53,347 nucleotides of DNA from NCBI GenBank assembly GCA_024710805.1, contig JANJUB010000048.1, forward strand, positions 1 through 53,347, given 5' to 3'. The DNA is from Fimbriimonadaceae bacterium. Its GTDB lineage: Bacteria; Armatimonadota; Fimbriimonadia; Fimbriimonadales; Fimbriimonadaceae. A program made the translations under genes and the position numbers. This document shows, one piece after another, positions 1 through 8,235 of the stretch (its first letter is position 1; each line of letters starts with the position of its first letter). The notes beneath the pieces were generated by a model that was not told the origin of the DNA, searched no databases, and saw only the letters and a list, made by a program, of their open reading frames with translations.

Positions 1-1
1 G

Positions 2-247
2 TTTGTGTTTACCGACATCGGCCGCGATGGCACGCTTGCCGGGCCGAACATCGACGCGCTCTCCACGTTTATGGCGCAGGCCGATGTCCCGGTGATTGCC
101 AGCGGCGGCGTTGGCGGCTATGCGCATGTCGAGGCCCTCGCTAAACTGGAGTCCCCGCCCGAGGGCGTGATCGTAGGTAAGGCGATCTACGAGGGTCACG
201 TCGATGTCAGCCAACTCGTTCGTGACTTCCAACGTCCCGACGTCTAG
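2..247 (+). CDS. hisA: HisA, C-terminal part (5' end outside window)
   Basis: This is the last ~80 residues of phosphoribosylformimino-5-aminoimidazole carboxamide ribotide isomerase, the cytoplasmic TIM-barrel enzyme of histidine biosynthesis. The segment TDIGRDGTLAGPN carries the second-half phosphate-binding and catalytic Asp region of HisA, and VIASGGVGG plus GVIVGKAIYEG are the last two beta/alpha units with their phosphate-binding glycines. The reading frame is open at the window edge, so the true start lies upstream. HisF is the nearest alternative, but the DGTLAGPN form and the GKAIYEG ending are those of HisA. The stop lies 16 bp before the next gene. Confidence 0.93.
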   Translation, partial: FVFTDIGRDGTLAGPNIDALSTFMAQADVPVIASGGVGGYAHVEALAKLESPPEGVIVGKAIYEGHVDVSQLVRDFQRPDV

Positions 248-263
248 AACGCGTCCTATCCCC

Positions 264-2021
264 ATGAACCGAGTGTTGCGGTATCTGAGCCTCGGCCTCA
301 TCGCCGGGGTGATCCTGGCCTGCGGAGGCTCAGGCTCGGGAGTCCCCGGGGCAACCCTGATCGTGGAGACCGATTGGCGATCACGTGGCCTTCCCGGAGG
401 GGGTCTGTCGCAGCGACTCACGCTGACGGATGCGCGAGGTACGGTCGTGCGAAGCCTGGCGATCGACTCGAAGTCGGCGGACATCGAATCCGTACGCATC
501 GATGGGATTGCCGCCGGCAGCTATCGATTCACGTCGACGCTCTTCAGCCTTACGGGGCTCAACGGAACCACCGTTGGGATCCTGGAGATGCCCATCCAAG
601 TCAGCGGTGAGACCCGACTGCCCGTCGCGGTCGGCGCTCCCCCCGCGTCGGTTCAGGTTCTGCCCACGACCGCCGAAGTGACCGTTCCGCAGAGCACGCG
701 CTTCTCCGCCCATCAGCGGACGAGTAGCGGGGTGGCGACCTTCTCTCCCCCGGGGTCGTTCATCTGGACCAGCACCGGGGCCGCCGGGACTGTGAACACC
801 GAAGGCGTGTTTCAATCAGCGGCGGCGGGTGCCGCGACCGTCACCGTCCGCGCCCCCAATCTCCCAACCGCGAGCGCCGCGGTTACGGTGCGTGCCGCAC
901 AGACTCAAACCAGCCGCTGGACGGTCTTGGTGTACATGAGCGCGGCCAGCGACCTGTATCCCTTCAGCGATCTCAACATCAACCAGATGGAGCGCGTCGC
1001 GGGCAATGATCAGGTCCGCTTCGTGGTGCAATGGAAGCAGTCGCGGGCTCGTTACCCCTCGTCGAGCTTCGACGGCACGAGGCGGTATCTCGTGCGCCCC
1101 GATAACGGGAATACGGTTGCGAGCGAGGTTGTCCAAGATCTGGGCGGTACCGTCGACATGGGCAAATGGGAATCGTTGCGCGAGTTCGTGCAATGGGGCA
1201 AGACCTACTACCCGGCCGAACGCACCGTGCTCGTCATTTGGGGTCACGGCAACGGCTGGCGGCGCAAACCCGACCAGCCGATGTCCCGCGCGGTCGCCTA
1301 CGATGATGAGTCGGGCAGCGCCATCCAGATTTGGGATTTGGAGAAGGCACTGGTCGGCACCCCCGTGGACATCCTCGCGTGGGATGCCAGCCTGATGCAG
1401 ATGATCGAGGTGGCCTACGAAGTTCGCGACGTGTGCGACTATGTCGTCGGCAGCGAAGAGAGTCCGCCCGCCGAGGGGTATCCCTACGACGCCGTCTTCG
1501 GACGGTTCCGCGATGCCTCGACCGCCCCGACGCGGGACTTGACCAAAGCATTCGTCGATGCCATGATCGCCGCTCCGGGCTACGCGAGCCGGAAGATCAC
1601 CCAGAGCGTGCTCGACACCTCGCGGCTCAACGCCCTGGAGCGTGCGGTGGACAGCCTCGCGGCTCAGCTGATCATCCACGGCGGAGCCCTGACCACGGTC
1701 ATTCCTCAGGTTCGCAGCGCCGCCCAGGCCTACACCCCCCAGAGTTCGCCCCCGCGCTTCTATCGGGATCTGTACGATGTTTGCCTCAAACTGGAAGCCA
1801 CGACCAACATCGCCGACGTCAGGTCGGCGGCCGCGCTCGTTCGAGCCCGGCTTGAGGAAGCCGTCGTCTGGGAAGGGCACAATACCAACTCGCCGGGCAG
1901 CCGAGGGATCAGCATCGACCTGACGCCTGGCCAACTCTTCCTCAACTCGGCCAGCGATTACCAGCAGCTCGAGTTCGGAAGGGTGAACCGTTGGGACGAT
2001 TGGATGGCGATGTCACCCTAG
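264..2021 (+). CDS. Clostripain-family (C11) lipoprotein with Cys-to-Ser active site
   Basis: This is a 585-residue exported lipoprotein of the clostripain/C11 peptidase family. The ATG at 264 was chosen because it gives a clean lipoprotein signal with lipobox VILAC (Cys20). Residues ~125-210 look like a bacterial Ig-like domain. The peptidase domain follows, from WTVLVYMSAASDLYPF, with the catalytic-His motif VIWGHGNGW. The catalytic-Cys motif, normally DACLM, reads WDASLMQM: the codon at 1389-1391 is AGC (Ser). The protein may therefore be a non-proteolytic binder or may use Ser; family membership is secure, activity is not. It lies 16 bp after hisA, with no shared function apparent. Confidence 0.85.
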   Translation: MNRVLRYLSLGLIAGVILACGGSGSGVPGATLIVETDWRSRGLPGGGLSQRLTLTDARGTVVRSLAIDSKSADIESVRIDGIAAGSYRFTSTLFSLTGLNGTTVGILEMPIQVSGETRLPVAVGAPPASVQVLPTTAEVTVPQSTRFSAHQRTSSGVATFSPPGSFIWTSTGAAGTVNTEGVFQSAAAGAATVTVRAPNLPTASAAVTVRAAQTQTSRWTVLVYMSAASDLYPFSDLNINQMERVAGNDQVRFVVQWKQSRARYPSSSFDGTRRYLVRPDNGNTVASEVVQDLGGTVDMGKWESLREFVQWGKTYYPAERTVLVIWGHGNGWRRKPDQPMSRAVAYDDESGSAIQIWDLEKALVGTPVDILAWDASLMQMIEVAYEVRDVCDYVVGSEESPPAEGYPYDAVFGRFRDASTAPTRDLTKAFVDAMIAAPGYASRKITQSVLDTSRLNALERAVDSLAAQLIIHGGALTTVIPQVRSAAQAYTPQSSPPRFYRDLYDVCLKLEATTNIADVRSAAALVRARLEEAVVWEGHNTNSPGSRGISIDLTPGQLFLNSASDYQQLEFGRVNRWDDWMAMSP

Positions 2022-2049
2022 CGGGGAATCTGAGCGCCGCATCAGGAGT

Positions 2050-2055
2050 TACAAT
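2050..2055 (+). promoter_or_regulatory. -10 hexamer TACAAT just upstream of ATG 2061
   Basis: TACAAT ends 5 nt before the start codon of the next gene. This is the same arrangement as at several other genes here and fits a leaderless or nearly leaderless transcript. An AGGAG at 2043-2047 offers a conventional ribosome site instead if transcription starts further upstream. Confidence 0.4.
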
Positions 2056-2060
2056 GAAGT

Positions 2061-3716
2061 ATGCGACGCTTACCCTTCCTCCTCACCTTGCTGATGGTCT
2101 CGGGACTCGCAAGCGCCCAGATCACGGTGTTCGTTAACGGCCAGTCCGTTCAGTTTACGGGCACCGGCCCCCAGCGGATCGACGGGCGAATCATGGTTCC
2201 TCTTCGGGGAGTCATGGAGAAGATCGGAGCCGAAGTGAAGTGGGAGGGCGCAACCCGCACCGTTTCCGCGATCCGAGGCACCTCCACGTTGCAGATGAGG
2301 CTGGGCGAGCGAACCGCGGTCGTCAACGGCAACCTGGTTACACTCGACGTTCCCGCCCAACAGATCAACGGCGTTACGATGGTTCCCCTCCGGTTCATGG
2401 GTGAAGCGCTCGGGGCCGAAGTCGAATGGAACGGGGCGATGCAGCGCATCGACATCAAGGTGGGCGAGGCGTCTGGCGGAGGAACCGGCACAGGAACGGG
2501 GACCGGAACGACGACCGGTAACGTGGCGATCAGCAACTTCGCTATCGTAAGAGATGAGTGGGTCCGCCCCGGCGGGGTCATTCAGATCACGATGACCGGT
2601 ACACCCGGTGGCATCGCGACCGCTTCGATCGGAGGCGTTCAAGATCCGATCACCCTCACCGAGAGCCAGTCTGGAACCTACCGGGGAACGTGGACGGCAC
2701 CTCAGTCGGGCTTGGTCCTCCAGGGTACGAGCATCATCGGCAGCTTGCGCGTTGGCACTTCAGAGAAGCTGATCCAGGCGGCAACTTCGATCAACATCGA
2801 CACGGACAGCCCGACCTTCAGGGCGATCAATCCCGAAACCGGGGCAAGAGTGACGATCGCCCAACCCGACATCTCGGGCATCTTTGAGGATGTCGGTTCG
2901 GGCATCGACCGGGCGAGCGTGGTCATTCTTGTGAATGGCCAGAACGTGACCGGCCGTGCCACGATTACCGACAACTTTTTCCTTTACCGGCCGACGGCGA
3001 ATCTTGCCAACGGCGCGGCGACCATCGAGATTCAGGTGAAGGATCGCGCGGGCAACGCTCGCGTGCATCGTTCGTCGTTCATCGTAGACGCAGGCGGCGG
3101 GGCAGCCGTGCGGTCGTTCCAGCATACGGCGCGCTATTACGCTCAGGTCGGCAAGCCGATCGGTTTCAAGATCGAAGCCGAGCCCGGCGCCAAGGTGACG
3201 GTCTCCGCAGGCAGCGCCATCCAAAATCTGGCCCTGCGCGAGAGCCCGGCGGGTGTCTACCAGGGCAGCTACGTCGTCAAGGCGAACGACCGATTCGATA
3301 ACACACTCGTGACCGCGAAGGTCGTGCTCAAGTCGGGCGCATCGTTCGACATCGAGGCGCCCAACCGAATTCCGAAGGTGCTCACCGCGACGGCTGCATT
3401 CGGCCCGGCAACGATCACCTCGATTGCCAACGGCGCAACCGTTCCGAACCCGATGGTGCTCGCCGGTAAAGCTCTGGCAAACACCAAGGTTCAGATCAAG
3501 GTCACCTATTCCACAAACGTGCTGGGGGCGCTCCGGGTGAACGGGACGATCACCGAGGCGACGGTCGATGTCGATGCCCAGGGCGTCTGGCGCAGCGGCT
3601 CGATCAACATGTCGCTCCCGGTGCGAGGCTCGGGCACGGAATACACCGTCACGGTGACCGCGATCAACACCGACGGCACCAAGGCCAATCCGACCACCAT
3701 CAAGCTCAAGGGTTGA
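2061..3716 (+). CDS. Secreted protein with copper amine oxidase N-terminal-like domain
   Basis: This is a 551-residue exported protein with a Sec signal (MRRLPFLLTLLMVSGLASAQ). Residues ~20-135 contain two copies of the copper-amine-oxidase N-terminal (stalk) motif: GRIMVPLRGVMEKIGAEVKW and GVTMVPLRFMGEALGAEVEW. A Gly-Thr linker (DNA repeat about 2480-2516) leads into ~400 residues of beta-rich, Ig-like sequence. One stretch (SPTFRAINPETGARV ... DISGIFEDVGSGID) resembles Ig-like domains of surface proteins. No catalytic amine-oxidase domain is present. The likely role is envelope or matrix binding (inference). The stop codon overlaps the next start (TGATG). Confidence 0.75.
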   Translation: MRRLPFLLTLLMVSGLASAQITVFVNGQSVQFTGTGPQRIDGRIMVPLRGVMEKIGAEVKWEGATRTVSAIRGTSTLQMRLGERTAVVNGNLVTLDVPAQQINGVTMVPLRFMGEALGAEVEWNGAMQRIDIKVGEASGGGTGTGTGTGTTTGNVAISNFAIVRDEWVRPGGVIQITMTGTPGGIATASIGGVQDPITLTESQSGTYRGTWTAPQSGLVLQGTSIIGSLRVGTSEKLIQAATSINIDTDSPTFRAINPETGARVTIAQPDISGIFEDVGSGIDRASVVILVNGQNVTGRATITDNFFLYRPTANLANGAATIEIQVKDRAGNARVHRSSFIVDAGGGAAVRSFQHTARYYAQVGKPIGFKIEAEPGAKVTVSAGSAIQNLALRESPAGVYQGSYVVKANDRFDNTLVTAKVVLKSGASFDIEAPNRIPKVLTATAAFGPATITSIANGATVPNPMVLAGKALANTKVQIKVTYSTNVLGALRVNGTITEATVDVDAQGVWRSGSINMSLPVRGSGTEYTVTVTAINTDGTKANPTTIKLKG

Positions 3717-4792
3717 TGTCGTCATTTCTCGCCGAAGCCGAGCGTTGGCTGTTAGAGGAGGTTCGCCCCCGGGCGAACCTCCTCGACATTGATCCCGATG
3801 CGCTAGGCGAGGCTCTGGGCGAACAAGCCGCGCGAGGCTGGATGGCGCTTAAGCGGCCCGTTGAGTTCGGCGGCCCCGCCCTGTCCGAATCGGAGTTTCG
3901 GCAGTTCCAGGAACTCGTTGCGCGAGCCTCGGGCGCGCTTGCCTTCCTCCAGACTCAGCACCAAAGCGCGGCCTCCTTGATCGCGAAGGGTTCGAACGAG
4001 GCGCTGAAGCACGAGGTGCTTCCCAAGATGCACGGGGCCGACCGGCTCATGGGGATTGGCTTCAGCCAACTGCGCCGGCCAGGGCCGCCCTTGCTGCGCG
4101 CCTCCGCCACCGCCGATGGATACCGCTTGAGCGGCCATGTGCCGTGGGTGACCGGCTGGAGCATCTTCCCCGAGTTCGTGATCGGTGCCGCCCTGCCCGA
4201 CGGTGAATCGGTGTTTGGGATCGTGCCGCTTGTGGACAGTGAGTTGCACGGTGGCGAGATTCGGTTTTCGCCGCCAATGCAGCTTGCCGCGATGGAGTCG
4301 GCCCAAACGGTCACCGCCGAACTGGACAACTGGCTGCTGTCCCCGGCCCACATCGTGGATGTGAGGCCGCCCGGCTGGATTCAGAACAACGACCAAATCA
4401 ACGTGACGTTGCAGGGGCATTTTGCGCTCGGCTGCGCCCAGGCGGGCATCGACGTGGTGTCTGAGAACTTCGAAAAGCGGGGACACGAGTTCCTCGCGCG
4501 CACCCGCGATGCGCTCTCGGCTGAGTTGGTTGCTTGTCGCGAGGCGCTGGCCGGAAGCTCGATGGAGATCGCCGACGCGGACCGGCTGCAGCGACGGGCG
4601 TGGGCGATCGATCTCGCCGCCCGGTGCGCGCATGCCGCGGTGGTGAGTTCCGCCGGCGCGGCGAACTCGGGGGACCACCCAGCCCAGCGGATTTATCGAG
4701 AGGCGCTGGTGTTCAGTGTCTCCGCGCAGACGACGTCGATCATGGAAGCGACGTTGGAGCGGCTGGTTGCTCGGGGCGACACCCTCTCCTGA
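3716..4792 (+). CDS. Acyl-CoA dehydrogenase-like protein
   Basis: This 358-residue soluble protein matches the acyl-CoA dehydrogenase fold: an alpha-helical N-terminus (GWMALKRPVEFGGPALSESEF), a middle beta domain (GIGFSQLRRPGPPLLRASATADGYRLSGHVPWVTG) and a C-terminal helical bundle. The ATG at 3716 overlaps the upstream stop; a TTG at 3713 is a poorer option. It is shorter than usual (~380), and the C-terminal EGT-type motif after IYREALVF is not recognisable (it reads SVSAQTTSIMEATLERL). It may therefore be a divergent flavoprotein rather than a classical beta-oxidation enzyme. No electron-transfer flavoprotein or thiolase gene is nearby. Confidence 0.75.
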   Translation: MSSFLAEAERWLLEEVRPRANLLDIDPDALGEALGEQAARGWMALKRPVEFGGPALSESEFRQFQELVARASGALAFLQTQHQSAASLIAKGSNEALKHEVLPKMHGADRLMGIGFSQLRRPGPPLLRASATADGYRLSGHVPWVTGWSIFPEFVIGAALPDGESVFGIVPLVDSELHGGEIRFSPPMQLAAMESAQTVTAELDNWLLSPAHIVDVRPPGWIQNNDQINVTLQGHFALGCAQAGIDVVSENFEKRGHEFLARTRDALSAELVACREALAGSSMEIADADRLQRRAWAIDLAARCAHAAVVSSAGAANSGDHPAQRIYREALVFSVSAQTTSIMEATLERLVARGDTLS

Positions 4793-4834
4793 ACCTCTGG
4801 GAGGGTCGTGCCACGAGTCGGGTTAGGGCGGGCA

Positions 4835-4865
4835 TTGCCAGAAGACCACGCTGCCGCAGTATGAT
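4835..4865 (+). promoter_or_regulatory. Promoter TTGCCA-19-TATGAT, leaderless position
   Basis: TTGCCA (4835-4840) and TATGAT (4860-4865) are separated by 19 bp. The -10 ends 6 nt before ATG 4872, so transcription would begin at or next to the start codon. No Shine-Dalgarno sequence is visible. Confidence 0.5.
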
Positions 4866-4871
4866 GGTGCC

Positions 4872-5876
4872 ATGTCCCAGGGGCCGCCACTCACCGCCCT
4901 TCGGTCGGCGTGGGGAGTCACAATCCCTGAACGCACTCTTGGCCCGTTCTTCGCAAACCTCTCTCGGTTGATCGGTTCAGGTACGAGTATTCCCGCCTCG
5001 CTGATCGCGTCCTCGAAGGCCCTCGACCCCGAGCTCGACTCGATCTGCGCGTCCATCGAGCCCCGGCTCCGCGCGGGAGTCGCCCTCCACGAGGCGCTCG
5101 TTCCCTATCGGTTGCGATTTCCCGAGTTGGTCATTCCCGTCCTCGAGGTCGGCGAGGTCTCGGGCACCCTCGACACCGCCTGCGACCGACTCGCCAAGAC
5201 CTTCCAGGCGATCGACGGCTACCGCGTGCGTTACCGCGACGTGGCGATCGAGCCGATCAAGGTCATCGCTGGCGTGACGCTCTTCAAGGTCGTGTTCTCG
5301 CTGGGGGCCAGCCCGGTCGAGATGCTGAAGATCGCGGCCACCACCGCCGCCGAACTCGCCCTCGTCTACATCCTCCTGCGGCTCGCCTATCGCAACCTGT
5401 GGCGCTGGCCCGCTCTCCACCGGCTCGTCGACAAAATCCACCTCGCGATTCCCCATGTCGGCGCCATCGAGCGCAACCTGGCCACCGCGCGCTGGGCGAG
5501 GTCGTTCGCCACCATGTGGCACGCCGGCGTCCCGATTTCGCGTGCGCTGGACGTGTCCTCACGCTCAACGCTGAACGCCTACTACGAGCAGTTGCTCCAA
5601 AAGGCGGTGGTCCTGACCCGGCAGGGAAGCAGCCTCACCGAGAGTCTGGAGCATGTCGAACTGACGCCCCTCCATCTGCTGCCCTTGCTCAAGGTGGGGG
5701 AAGACACGGCCCGGTTCGGCGAGGCGCTCGACCGCTATGTGGACGTGCTGGAAGACGAGGCGCTAGTGAAGGCTCAGCAGGAGTCGATGTCGGCGATGCT
5801 GATCGGCTACTTGCTGGCCGGGCTCCTCGCGGTCATGATCGCCTTCGGCGCGTCGATGCCCTGGCTGACGGGGTGA
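4872..5876 (+). CDS. GspF/PilC-type inner-membrane platform protein (orphan)
   Basis: This 334-residue membrane protein has the two tandem T2SF domains of type II secretion and type IV pilus platform proteins. The first domain spans residues ~20-140 (LSRLIGSGTSIPASL ... VIPVLEVGEVSGTLDTA). The second spans ~210-310 (SFATMWHAGVPISRALDVSS ... LLPLLKVGEDTARFGEALDRYVDVLEDE). Hydrophobic segments lie around 140-175 and at the C-terminus (SAMLIGYLLAGLLAVMIAF). Such proteins anchor pseudopilus assembly in the inner membrane. No GspE ATPase or secretin is adjacent, so its partners must be elsewhere; the prepilin at 12644 is a possible client. The family assignment is strong, the substrate unknown. 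Confidence 0.85.
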   Translation: MSQGPPLTALRSAWGVTIPERTLGPFFANLSRLIGSGTSIPASLIASSKALDPELDSICASIEPRLRAGVALHEALVPYRLRFPELVIPVLEVGEVSGTLDTACDRLAKTFQAIDGYRVRYRDVAIEPIKVIAGVTLFKVVFSLGASPVEMLKIAATTAAELALVYILLRLAYRNLWRWPALHRLVDKIHLAIPHVGAIERNLATARWARSFATMWHAGVPISRALDVSSRSTLNAYYEQLLQKAVVLTRQGSSLTESLEHVELTPLHLLPLLKVGEDTARFGEALDRYVDVLEDEALVKAQQESMSAMLIGYLLAGLLAVMIAFGASMPWLTG

Positions 5877-5933
5877 GTCTGCAGAAGGGCGACTGTGGCG
5901 GGAGGGAGACGCAGTCTCCTAACCCCGTTTATC

Positions 5934-6329
5934 TTACTCTTGATGGACAGTCCCGTCCATTCTAATGGCAAGGATTTGCTTAGTTGCTTTCGAACTTGCA
6001 ATAAGAAGGTCCGCGCCAGGTTCCATGTCCGCCATTGACCTTCCAACAACTGCGGGATCGAAGGAGACCACAATATCTGCACAAGCAGGCGATTTCGATT
6101 CAAGACCGCTCGACAAGATGACTCCATGATGATCCTCGGCATGCTCAAGAAGCATGTATCGTTGCTCACGCAAGCACGACCACAGCGAGAGCTTTGCTGC
6201 GGCATCTAGCGCTGAAGAGCGAGCAGCAATTCGATCTTGCATGAAGTAGTAAAATGCAAGTCCGGCCATCAGCACGGACACTAGCGTCCAGGCGGCTTTA
6301 TGTTGTAGTTCTTTCGACACCAAGCCCAT
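5934..6329 (-). CDS. Small single-pass membrane protein, candidate Rhs immunity
   Basis: This 131-residue protein is not recognised. One transmembrane segment lies near the N-terminus (AAWTLVSVLMAGLAFYYFM), followed by a ~95-residue soluble domain. A purine-rich ribosome site (GGAGCTAGAGAG) precedes the ATG. The start lies only 7 bp after the stop of the truncated Rhs fragment at 6337-6564, which is the usual position of an immunity gene behind an Rhs C-terminal toxin. Base composition is visibly less GC-rich than the flanking chromosomal genes, which suggests transfer. The immunity role is inferred from position only; the cognate toxin appears to be lost. Confidence 0.55.
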   Translation of the reverse strand: MGLVSKELQHKAAWTLVSVLMAGLAFYYFMQDRIAARSSALDAAAKLSLWSCLREQRYMLLEHAEDHHGVILSSGLESKSPACADIVVSFDPAVVGRSMADMEPGADLLIASSKATKQILAIRMDGTVHQE

Positions 6330-6336
6330 CCGCTCT

Positions 6337-6564
6337 CTAGCTCCTTCTTGTCACGACGTTCTTCAGGAACAAGGATATGAGATCACTGTAGTAGCGCAGC
6401 TCGCCGTACGGCCAATGCGAGAACGTGTTCGTCACCGTCCCTGCATCGTCGATCAGCGCGATGGTGTTCCCCAAGGCGTCATGCTGGTGGTAGCGGCGCT
6501 GCCCGTTCCGCTTCTCAGCGATGATCCGCCCGTTCGCATTCGTCACTCTTGCCGACATCGCCAT
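6337..6564 (-). pseudogene. Truncated Rhs tip fragment
   Basis: The first ~57 codons repeat the start of the larger Rhs gene at 7382-8170 (NGRI(I/V)AEKRNGQR, HQHDALG, TIALI, GTVTNTF, WPYGEL). The reading frame then departs after GELR into ~18 unrelated residues and a stop, so the core motif, the DPTG junction and any toxin are missing. It is best read as the remnant of a displaced Rhs C-terminus. The next gene downstream (5934-6329) would be its surviving immunity gene. It could still be expressed as a 75-residue peptide, but nothing shows that it is functional. Confidence 0.75.
6394..6563 (-). repeat. Rhs direct repeat, copy 2
   Basis: This 170-bp segment matches 8000-8169 without gaps at roughly 85% or better by eye. 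Homology stops abruptly at GACATCGCC on the right and just after the GAGCTGCGC codons on the left. It is a candidate recombination sequence for Rhs tip exchange. Confidence 0.85.
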
Positions 6565-6607
6565 AAACTTCGGACACCTACATAAGCTCGCAGAATAGAC
6601 AGCTCAT

Positions 6608-7363
6608 TCATTTGGATACCTTTCCAAGATATACCAGGGCCTTCTGGCGCACCTCTCGACTGTACCGGGCGTTCGCTGCGATCCTAGTGAGCATCTTACG
6701 GCTCGTTGCGCAAGGCATCTGACCAATAGTTCCAACGACAATTGATGCGCTCCGTGTTTGCAAACGCTCTGCGTCAATGTAATGCAACACTGATGCATCG
6801 GCAATCCTAAGAATCGATGTCGATGCATACTTGCTTCCGAGAGCATCGTCTGCTTGGAGTTGCTTAGCCAATATCCTAACGATTGTCTGCTGATCGCCTG
6901 CGGAGTAAAGCGTCTTGCGCGGACCGAAGCCATCCTCCTGGTAGTGGCAATACTCCGGCACCGTCCAGATCGCAAGCAATAACTGCTCGCGACTATCTGG
7001 TTCACGCAGAATACTCAAGAGACTGGAAGCTGCGACGGGCGATCTGAGCTCCGCAAACACCCACGACCAGATCGTGACCTGGTAGAGACCTCTGGACGCT
7101 CCACTTACAATACGCCGGAAGACGTCGGGTTGACCGAAGTAGGCTTTTTTGTCCAATACGATGACTTGAAGCTTCATCAGTGGCCGCATGTCGTGAGAAT
7201 CGAACAGCGGTTCAAGCTTGGCCAGTTCCGCCCCCTCCCAATCGCGGATTTCGGCCAGAGCTGGCTCGTCACCGGCCAGCGCTTTTTGGACAATCGGGTC
7301 CAGTGGACTGCGTTGTGGGCCCACAACTATAGCTGAAAGAACAATGAAGCCAAGGATGCTCAC
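6608..7363 (-). CDS. Secreted or anchored helical-repeat protein, candidate Rhs immunity
   Basis: This 251-residue protein starts at GTG 7363, preceded by an AGGAGA ribosome site. The N-terminus is a short signal or anchor (ILGFIVLSAIVVG). The remainder is alpha-helical with a HEAT-like rhythm (for example SPVAASSLLSILREPDSREQLLLAIWT, and the final TSRKMLTRIAANARYSREVRQKALVYLG); this is a weak, by-eye assignment. It lies 18 bp after the Rhs gene at 7382-8170 and shares its lower GC, which is the position expected for an immunity protein. It is not recognised as a known family. Confidence 0.6.
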   Translation of the reverse strand: MSILGFIVLSAIVVGPQRSPLDPIVQKALAGDEPALAEIRDWEGAELAKLEPLFDSHDMRPLMKLQVIVLDKKAYFGQPDVFRRIVSGASRGLYQVTIWSWVFAELRSPVAASSLLSILREPDSREQLLLAIWTVPEYCHYQEDGFGPRKTLYSAGDQQTIVRILAKQLQADDALGSKYASTSILRIADASVLHYIDAERLQTRSASIVVGTIGQMPCATSRKMLTRIAANARYSREVRQKALVYLGKVSK

Positions 7364-7381
7364 CTTTGTTAACTCTCCTAC

Positions 7382-8170
7382 TTAAAAGGCCACCATGGCC
7401 ATAGCGGCGGCAGCTGAGGGCCTATCAACAATTGGCCCACCCCAAGAGCCCAGGCGCTTCTTGAGCAGTTCTTTGAGCAAAGCTGTGCCCAGATTTCCCG
7501 GCATTGCCCCTTTCTCTAAGCAACCACGTTGCTTAGAACTGAATGAGTGCGAGAATACTAGAGCGCCGCCAGCTGATGACGAAGAGCGACCTCTGTGCAG
7601 AATATCAATGAAGCCCTCCAGGCCGTGCCTACAGGGGACTGCTTTGCTGTACCCGCAATGCGAGGAGACGTTCGCAACCGGTGGAGCAGACTCCGAAAAC
7701 TCAATTTCCTTTTCGTAGGTTCTGTGCTGCCCGTTCATGCAGAAGAAGCTTCCCTTAAAATAAACTGTTGTCGGAACTGCGCAGCATGCCGCTCCTGTCG
7801 GATCAACGAACGTTAGTGGTCCGAAGTCGCCATACACATAGGCCATCTCCCACGGCCACAGCGGATCGACGGTCAACCACCGTGTCAGCACAGGCCGATA
7901 CGTCCTCGCTCGCACGTAGATACGACCCGTGGTGTCCGTGTAATAGCCCCACCGTCCGCAGTAGAGGAACGGGGTCGGCAAGTTTCCAATCACCGGGGTG
8001 CGCAACTCGCCGTACGGCCAATACTCGAACGTGTTCGTCACCGTGCCTGCGTCATTGATCAGCGCAATGGTGCTTCCCAGCGCGTCATGCTGGTGGTAGC
8101 TGCGCTGACCGTTTCGCTTCTCAGCAACGATCCGCCCGTTCGCATTCGTCACTCGCGCCGACATCGCCAC
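7382..8170 (-). CDS. Rhs core tip with variable C-terminal domain
   Basis: This 262-residue protein begins with the last Rhs/YD units (HQHDALGSTIALINDAGTV, FEYWPYGELR). It continues into the hallmark Rhs-associated core (GRWGYYTDTTGRIYVRARTY, LTRWLTVDPLWPWEMAYVYG, LTFVDPTGA, ending near residue 127). Residues ~128-262 are an unrelated Cys-rich C-terminal domain that I cannot assign. In Rhs systems this position holds the toxin. No export signal or full Rhs shell is present, so this is an orphan tip. The GTG start is separated by one nucleotide from the stop of an upstream Rhs remnant (8171-8235), so it may be the frameshifted end of a longer gene. The probable immunity gene follows 18 bp later. 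Confidence 0.75.
   Translation of the reverse strand: MAMSARVTNANGRIVAEKRNGQRSYHQHDALGSTIALINDAGTVTNTFEYWPYGELRTPVIGNLPTPFLYCGRWGYYTDTTGRIYVRARTYRPVLTRWLTVDPLWPWEMAYVYGDFGPLTFVDPTGAACCAVPTTVYFKGSFFCMNGQHRTYEKEIEFSESAPPVANVSSHCGYSKAVPCRHGLEGFIDILHRGRSSSSAGGALVFSHSFSSKQRGCLEKGAMPGNLGTALLKELLKKRLGSWGGPIVDRPSAAAAMAMVAF
8000..8169 (-). repeat. Rhs direct repeat, copy 1
   Basis: Partner of 6394-6563, in the same orientation and of the same length. It encodes the segment from AMSARVTNANG to WPYGELR of the Rhs tip. Confidence 0.85.
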
Positions 8171-8235
8171 GTCAGTTCACTTCTCCCAGGTAGTCCGTGC
8201 CATCCCAGATCATCGTCGTCACCGAACCGCTCGCG
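8171..8235 (-). pseudogene. Remnant of upstream Rhs coding sequence
   Basis: In the minus frame that ends at the TGA at 8171-8173, the sequence reads SGSVTTMIWDGTDYLGEVN and then stop. WDGTDYLGE is typical of the YD-repeat segment just before the Rhs tip. The following gene lies in the next frame, so one indel would join them. Upstream of about 8235 (to 8402) I see no recognisable Rhs sequence and no other gene. Confidence 0.5.

Noticed and set aside
816-1934. Minus-strand open frame of 372 codons inside the clostripain-like gene
   Set aside because: It is antisense shadow sequence with no recognisable motif.
2480-2516. Gly-Thr coding repeat as a regulatory microsatellite
   Set aside because: It sits in frame as an interdomain linker; no evidence of phase variation.
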